Assembly: GCA_958346135.1 (NCBI GenBank)
Contig: CATVQN010000023.1
Location: forward strand, 1-9,304
Source of the DNA: an uncultured Eubacteriales bacterium
GTDB taxonomy: Bacteria; Bacillota; Clostridia; Monoglobales; Monoglobaceae
Reading direction: 5' to 3'
DNA length: 9,304 nucleotides
Part shown: in pieces, positions 5,630-9,304 of the stretch
Layout: every line of letters starts with the position of its first letter
Position numbering within the stretch: the stretch's first letter is position 1
The notes under the pieces: generated by a model
Seen by the model: only the letters and a program-made list of their open reading frames with translations
What the model was told of the DNA's origin: nothing
The model's database searches: none
Program-made: the position numbers and the translations under genes

Positions 5630-7714
5630 ATGGGCAGAGCATTTACTCTGGAAAAGACCAGAAACATCGGAATCATGGCGCATATTGACGCCGGTAAGAC
5701 CACTACAACCGAGCGTATTCTGTTCTATACCGGTCGTGTACACAAGATCGGTGAGACCCACGAAGGTGCGGCTACCATGGACTGGATGGAGCAGGAGCAG
5801 GAACGTGGTATTACCATTACCTCTGCTGCGACCACCGCACAGTGGAAGGGTCACAGAATCAATATCATTGATACACCGGGACACGTTGACTTTACCGTAG
5901 AGGTTGAGCGTTCCTTGCGTGTACTGGATGGCAGCGTGACGGTTCTTTGCGCAAAGGGCGGCGTTGAGCCTCAGTCTGAGACCGTTTGGCGTCAGGCTGA
6001 TAAATACCGGGTTCCGAGAATGGTATATGTAAACAAGATGGACATCATGGGTGCGGATTTCTATAACGTTATCAACATGATGAAAGAAAGACTGAAATGT
6101 AATGCTGTTCCGATTCAGCTGCCGATCGGTGCTGAGGACGAGTTTAAGGGTCTCATCGATTTGATTGAGATGAAAGCATACGTTTATTATGATGAACTGG
6201 GAAAGGATGAGCGTCAGGAGGAGATTCCCGCAGATATGAAGGAGAAGGCGGAGGAATACCGTCAGGCTCTTTTAGAGTCGGTTGCGGAGACAGACGAAGC
6301 CCTGATGGAGAAGTTCTTTGAGGAAGGCGATCTTTCCGTAGACGAAATCAAGAAAGCAATTCGTAAGGCTACCATTGCAAATGAGATGGTTCCGGTACTG
6401 TGCGGTTCCTCTTACAGGAACAAGGGTGTGCAGAATATGCTGGATGCCGTGATTGATTTCATGCCGTCGCCTTTGGACGTGCCCCCTATTAAGGGTATTG
6501 TTCCCAGAACCGAGGCAGAGGAGGTTCGTCACTCTTCGGATGATGAGCCCTTTGCTGCGCTGGCATTTAAGATTGCAACCGATCCGTTTGTAGGAAAGCT
6601 CTGTTTCTTCAGAGTGTATTCCGGTACCCTAAACAGCGGCTCTCATGTATATAACTCCGTGAAGGACAACAAGGAGAGAATCGGTCGTATTTTGCAGATG
6701 CACGCAAATCACCGTGAAGATATTGATATTGTGTATGCCGGCGACATCGCCGCAGCAGTCGGTTTGAAAAACACGACCACCGGTGATACGCTCTGCGATG
6801 AGAAGGCGCCGATTATTCTGGAATCCATGGAATTCCCGGAGCCGGTTATTCGTGTCGCCATTGAGCCGAAAACGAAGGCAGGCCAGGAGAAGATGGGTAT
6901 TGCGCTGTCCAAGCTGGCAGAGGAGGATCCGACCTTCCGTACCTATACCGATGAAGAAACCGGTCAGACGATTATCGCAGGTATGGGTGAGCTGCATCTG
7001 GAGATCATTGTTGACCGTCTGCTTCGTGAATTTAAGGTTGAGGCCAATGTGGGCAGTCCGCAGGTATCTTACCGTGAGACGATTCGTACCGCTTCTCATG
7101 TTAACCATAAGTATGCGAGACAGTCCGGTGGTAAAGGTCAGTACGGACATGTTGTATTGGATATTGAGCCGTTAGAGCCGGGTTCCGGTTACGTCTTTGA
7201 AAACAAGATTGTCGGCGGTGCGATCCCCAAGGAATATATTCCTGCGGTTGATGCCGGTATTCAGGGCGCAATGCAGACCGGTGTTCTGGCCGGTTATCCG
7301 GTTGTTGACGTAAAGTGTACTCTTGTGGATGGTTCTTACCACGAGGTGGACTCTTCCGAAATGGCGTTTAAGATTGCAGGTTCCATGGCGTTCAAAGAAG
7401 GCTGCAAGAAGGGCAACCCGGTTATTATGGAGCCGATTATGAAGGTAGTGGTAAATGTTCCCGAGGACTACATGGGTGACGTTATTGGTGACTTAAATGC
7501 CCGCCGCGGACAGATTCAGGGAATGGAAGCCAGAACCGGCGCCCAGGAGATTACCGCAATGGTTCCTCTGTCCGAAATGTTTGGTTATGCAACCGAGCTT
7601 CGGTCCAGAACCCAGGGCCGCGGTCAGTATTCTATGGAGCCCAGCCACTTTGAAGAGCTGCCGAAGAGTTTGGCAGAAAAGATTATCAAGGAGAGAAACA
7701 AGAACGAAGACTAG
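5630..7714 (+). CDS. fusA: Translation elongation factor G
   Basis: The predicted protein has 694 aa, full length for bacterial EF-G. It is the GTPase that drives ribosomal translocation and, with RRF, ribosome recycling. GTP-binding motifs are intact: AHIDAGKT (17-24), the switch I RGITI (59-63), DTPGH (81-85), NKMD (135-138) and the GSSYRNKG region as G5. Domain II follows at about 290-400, domain III with the GMGELHLE segment, and domain IV from about 480. The domain IV tip histidine (residue 571, in YHEVDSSEMAFK) matches H583 of E. coli. Domain V contains GDLNARRGQI and the C-terminus is charged. It is the canonical, not the RF3 or tetracycline-protection, branch, judging by this str-operon position and ordinary effector residues. 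The start ATG has AAAGGAG 6 nt upstream. It ends in TAG; an 8-bp stem (7692-7699 with 7714-7721) spans the stop. Confidence 0.98.
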   Translation: MGRAFTLEKTRNIGIMAHIDAGKTTTTERILFYTGRVHKIGETHEGAATMDWMEQEQERGITITSAATTAQWKGHRINIIDTPGHVDFTVEVERSLRVLDGSVTVLCAKGGVEPQSETVWRQADKYRVPRMVYVNKMDIMGADFYNVINMMKERLKCNAVPIQLPIGAEDEFKGLIDLIEMKAYVYYDELGKDERQEEIPADMKEKAEEYRQALLESVAETDEALMEKFFEEGDLSVDEIKKAIRKATIANEMVPVLCGSSYRNKGVQNMLDAVIDFMPSPLDVPPIKGIVPRTEAEEVRHSSDDEPFAALAFKIATDPFVGKLCFFRVYSGTLNSGSHVYNSVKDNKERIGRILQMHANHREDIDIVYAGDIAAAVGLKNTTTGDTLCDEKAPIILESMEFPEPVIRVAIEPKTKAGQEKMGIALSKLAEEDPTFRTYTDEETGQTIIAGMGELHLEIIVDRLLREFKVEANVGSPQVSYRETIRTASHVNHKYARQSGGKGQYGHVVLDIEPLEPGSGYVFENKIVGGAIPKEYIPAVDAGIQGAMQTGVLAGYPVVDVKCTLVDGSYHEVDSSEMAFKIAGSMAFKEGCKKGNPVIMEPIMKVVVNVPEDYMGDVIGDLNARRGQIQGMEARTGAQEITAMVPLSEMFGYATELRSRTQGRGQYSMEPSHFEELPKSLAEKIIKERNKNED

Positions 7715-7760
7715 TTTCTCTGATGACTTTGATGTTAAAGTTGAAAATAATTCTTAGGAA

Positions 7761-7814
7761 TTTAAAAAAAGTTTACAAAAAAGTCTTGAAATTATTTAAA
7801 AAGAATAGTAGAAT
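7761..7814 (+). promoter_or_regulatory. Dedicated tuf promoter with upstream A-tracts
   Basis: TTGAAA (7786-7791) and TAGAAT (7809-7814) are 17 nt apart. A-tracts at 7764-7770 and 7777-7782 sit directly upstream of the -35, where an UP element would contact the RNA polymerase alpha subunit. Transcription should start near 7821, giving a leader of about 59 nt. Combined with readthrough from the str promoter, this explains how EF-Tu could be made in several-fold excess over EF-G. Confidence 0.78.
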
Positions 7815-7879
7815 AGAACCATATAGTTTTGTAAAATGATTCAATAATTTCTATATTCCATTAGTAGGAGGAAAGTAAA

Positions 7880-9082
7880 ATGGCAAAGGAAAAATTCGAA
7901 AGAAGTAAACCCCATGTTAACATTGGTACAATCGGCCACGTTGACCATGGTAAGACTACCCTGACCGCAGCTATCACTAAGGTGCTGGCTATGGATGGTA
8001 AAGCACAGTACGAAGCTTATGACATGATCGACAAGGCTCCGGAGGAAAGAGAGAGAGGTATAACCATCTCTACCGCACACGTTGAGTATCAGACTGACAA
8101 TCGTCACTATGCACACGTTGACTGCCCCGGACACGCTGACTACGTTAAGAACATGATCACCGGTGCTGCACAGATGGACGGTGCAATCCTGGTTGTATCT
8201 GCTGCTGATGGTCCTATGCCCCAGACTCGTGAGCACATTCTGCTCTCCCGTCAGGTTGGTGTACCTTACATCGTAGTATTTATGAACAAAGTAGATCAGG
8301 TTGACGACCCCGAGCTTTTGGAGCTGGTTGAGATGGAAATTAGAGACCTGCTGACCGAATATGACTTCCCGGGCGACGATACTCCGATCATAAAGGGTTC
8401 TGCACTTCAGGTTCTGGAGAGCGACTCTACCGATCCGAACGCTCCTGAGTATGCTTGCATTCATGAGTTGATGGACGCTGTTGACAGCTACATTCCGACT
8501 CCTGAGAGAAAGAGTGATCTGCCCTTCTTGATGCCGATCGAGGATATTTTCTCTATTACCGGTCGTGGTACGGTTGCTACCGGTAGAGTTGAGAGAGGTC
8601 AGCTGAACATGTCTGACGAAGTTGAAATCGTTGGTCTGTCCGACGAGACCAGAAAAGTTGTTGTAACCGGTATTGAGATGTTCAGAAAGCTTCTGGACTA
8701 TGCAGAAGCCGGCGACAACATCGGTGCTCTGCTCCGTGGTGTTGCTCGTGACGAGATTGAAAGAGGTCAGGTTTTGGCGAAACCCGGTACGATTACTCCT
8801 CACACCCAGTTCAAGGGCGAGGTTTATGTACTGACCAAGGAAGAAGGCGGCCGTCATACTCCGTTCTTCAACAACTACAGACCGCAGTTCTATTTCAGAA
8901 CAACCGACGTTACCGGTGTTGTTAATCTGCCGGACGGCGTTGAGATGTGTATGCCCGGTGACAACGTTACTATGAGCGTTGAGCTGACTACCACCATCGC
9001 TATTGAGGAAGGTCTGCGTTTTGCTATTCGTGAGGGCGGCAGAACCGTAGGTTCCGGCGTCGTAACCGAGATTATTAAATAA
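7880..9082 (+). CDS. tuf: Translation elongation factor Tu
   Basis: The predicted protein has 400 aa, standard length. EF-Tu delivers aminoacyl-tRNA to the ribosomal A site as a GTP complex. Motifs are complete: GHVDHGKT (19-26), RGITI with Thr62 in switch I, DCPGH (81-85) with the catalytic His85, NKVD (136-139) and GSAL (173-176). Domain II (about 210-300) contains FSITGRGTVATGRVERG, and domain III contains RPQFYFRTTDVTG and the GGRTVGSGVVTEIIK end. Gln125 is the usual residue at the kirromycin-contact position. The start ATG follows AGGAGG (7866-7871) at 8 nt. Codon choice looks even more restricted than in its neighbours, as expected for the most abundant cell protein. A second tuf copy elsewhere cannot be excluded. 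Confidence 0.99.
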   Translation: MAKEKFERSKPHVNIGTIGHVDHGKTTLTAAITKVLAMDGKAQYEAYDMIDKAPEERERGITISTAHVEYQTDNRHYAHVDCPGHADYVKNMITGAAQMDGAILVVSAADGPMPQTREHILLSRQVGVPYIVVFMNKVDQVDDPELLELVEMEIRDLLTEYDFPGDDTPIIKGSALQVLESDSTDPNAPEYACIHELMDAVDSYIPTPERKSDLPFLMPIEDIFSITGRGTVATGRVERGQLNMSDEVEIVGLSDETRKVVVTGIEMFRKLLDYAEAGDNIGALLRGVARDEIERGQVLAKPGTITPHTQFKGEVYVLTKEEGGRHTPFFNNYRPQFYFRTTDVTGVVNLPDGVEMCMPGDNVTMSVELTTTIAIEEGLRFAIREGGRTVGSGVVTEIIK

Positions 9083-9097
9083 GAAACCTTTCTAACT

Positions 9098-9128
9098 AAA
9101 AAGCCTCCCAAGACAGGGAGGCTTTTTT
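9098..9128 (+). terminator. Bidirectional intrinsic terminator ending the str operon
   Basis: AAAAAGCCTCCC (9098-9109) pairs perfectly with GGGAGGCTTTTT (9116-9127) around a 6-nt loop, with six T in all. The mirrored A-run gives a five-T tail on the minus strand, so it can also end the convergent gene whose stop is at 9199-9201. Confidence 0.95.
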
Positions 9129-9198
9129 GGTTTATAGGAAAGCTGATTCATTAAGCGGACAATATGAAAGTGTATTTGGTATAGAAGGTCTCTATTTT

Positions 9199-9304
9199 CT
9201 ATGAAACCACATCAAAGCCGAGTTCTTCAATTTTTTCTTTCAGCTGTGAAAGATTGATTTTTTCCGGGTCGTAAGTAACGTCTGCACATTTTCCCTCCAG
9301 ACTT
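9199..9304 (-). CDS. Heavy-metal-associated (HMA, CopZ-like) domain protein, C-terminal fragment
   Basis: On the minus strand the frame is open from the right edge to TAG (complement of 9199-9201) and gives 34 residues, SLEGKCADVTYDPEKINLS followed by QLKEKIEELGFDVVS. This is the second half of an HMA ferredoxin-like fold: a beta strand with the VTYDPEKI pattern, a helix (LSQLKEKIEELG) and a final short strand (FDVV). The family carries Cu(I) or other soft metals through a CxxC motif in the N-terminal half, which lies beyond the window, so metal binding cannot be confirmed. Because the protein ends right after the domain, it is either a free-standing copper chaperone or a protein with a terminal HMA module. 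It converges on tuf and probably shares the 9098-9128 terminator. Confidence 0.75.
   Translation of the reverse strand, partial: SLEGKCADVTYDPEKINLSQLKEKIEELGFDVVS

Noticed and set aside
5054..5884. 276-codon minus-strand open frame across rpsG and the start of fusA
   Set aside because: It runs through two certain genes and the structured gap, has low-complexity unfamiliar sequence and no promoter or ribosome site, so it is a coding shadow.
7841..8857. 338-codon open frame on the minus strand across tuf
   Set aside because: It is an exact antisense shadow of EF-Tu. Strong codon bias in tuf removes stops in the opposite frame. The product resembles no family I know and has no ribosome binding site.
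9180..9202. ATAGAA/TTCTAT inverted repeat near the right edge as a terminator or operator
   Set aside because: Only 6 AT-rich base pairs with no adjoining U-run; the neighbouring 9098-9128 hairpin is far stronger.

Overview
The window looks like chromosomal DNA from a Gram-positive-type member of the Clostridia, most likely an anaerobic gut-type lineage near the Oscillospiraceae/Ruminococcaceae. This is inferred from the purine-rich ribosome binding sites, near-consensus sigma-A promoters, and an S-layer-homology surface protein beside a LytR-CpsA-Psr wall protein. The Firmicutes-type str cluster also fits, with an L7Ae-like gene ahead of rpsL and the RpsL/EF-G sequence style. No rRNA, tRNA, CRISPR array, transposase or phage gene is visible, and base composition shows no obvious foreign island.

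Left part (1-3892), cell surface. The window opens inside a long secreted protein with SLH repeats, which ends at a strong intrinsic terminator. A consensus sigma-A promoter with a possible WalR-type box upstream then drives a monocistronic LCP-family gene (352 aa, start ATG at 2797), which closes with a second strong terminator. SLH proteins are usually held to the wall by secondary cell-wall polymers. LCP enzymes attach such polymers to peptidoglycan, so the neighbours make functional sense.

Central and right part (4033-9128), the str operon. One sigma-A promoter (TTGACA-N17-TAAAAT) precedes L7Ae-like gene - rpsL - rpsG - fusA - tuf. The gaps after rpsL (144 nt) and rpsG (198 nt) hold inverted repeats without U-tracts and are candidate RNA regulatory regions. 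tuf has its own promoter with A-tracts upstream, so EF-Tu can be made in excess of the other products. A near-perfect bidirectional terminator ends the operon.

Right edge (9199-9304). The minus strand carries the C-terminal end of a convergent gene encoding a heavy-metal-associated (HMA, CopZ-like) domain.

I see no convincing undescribed multi-gene system. The best leads are regulatory: the structured intercistronic regions, a terminator-like hairpin between the L7Ae-like gene and rpsL, the putative WalR box, and the absence of rpoBC upstream of the str operon.
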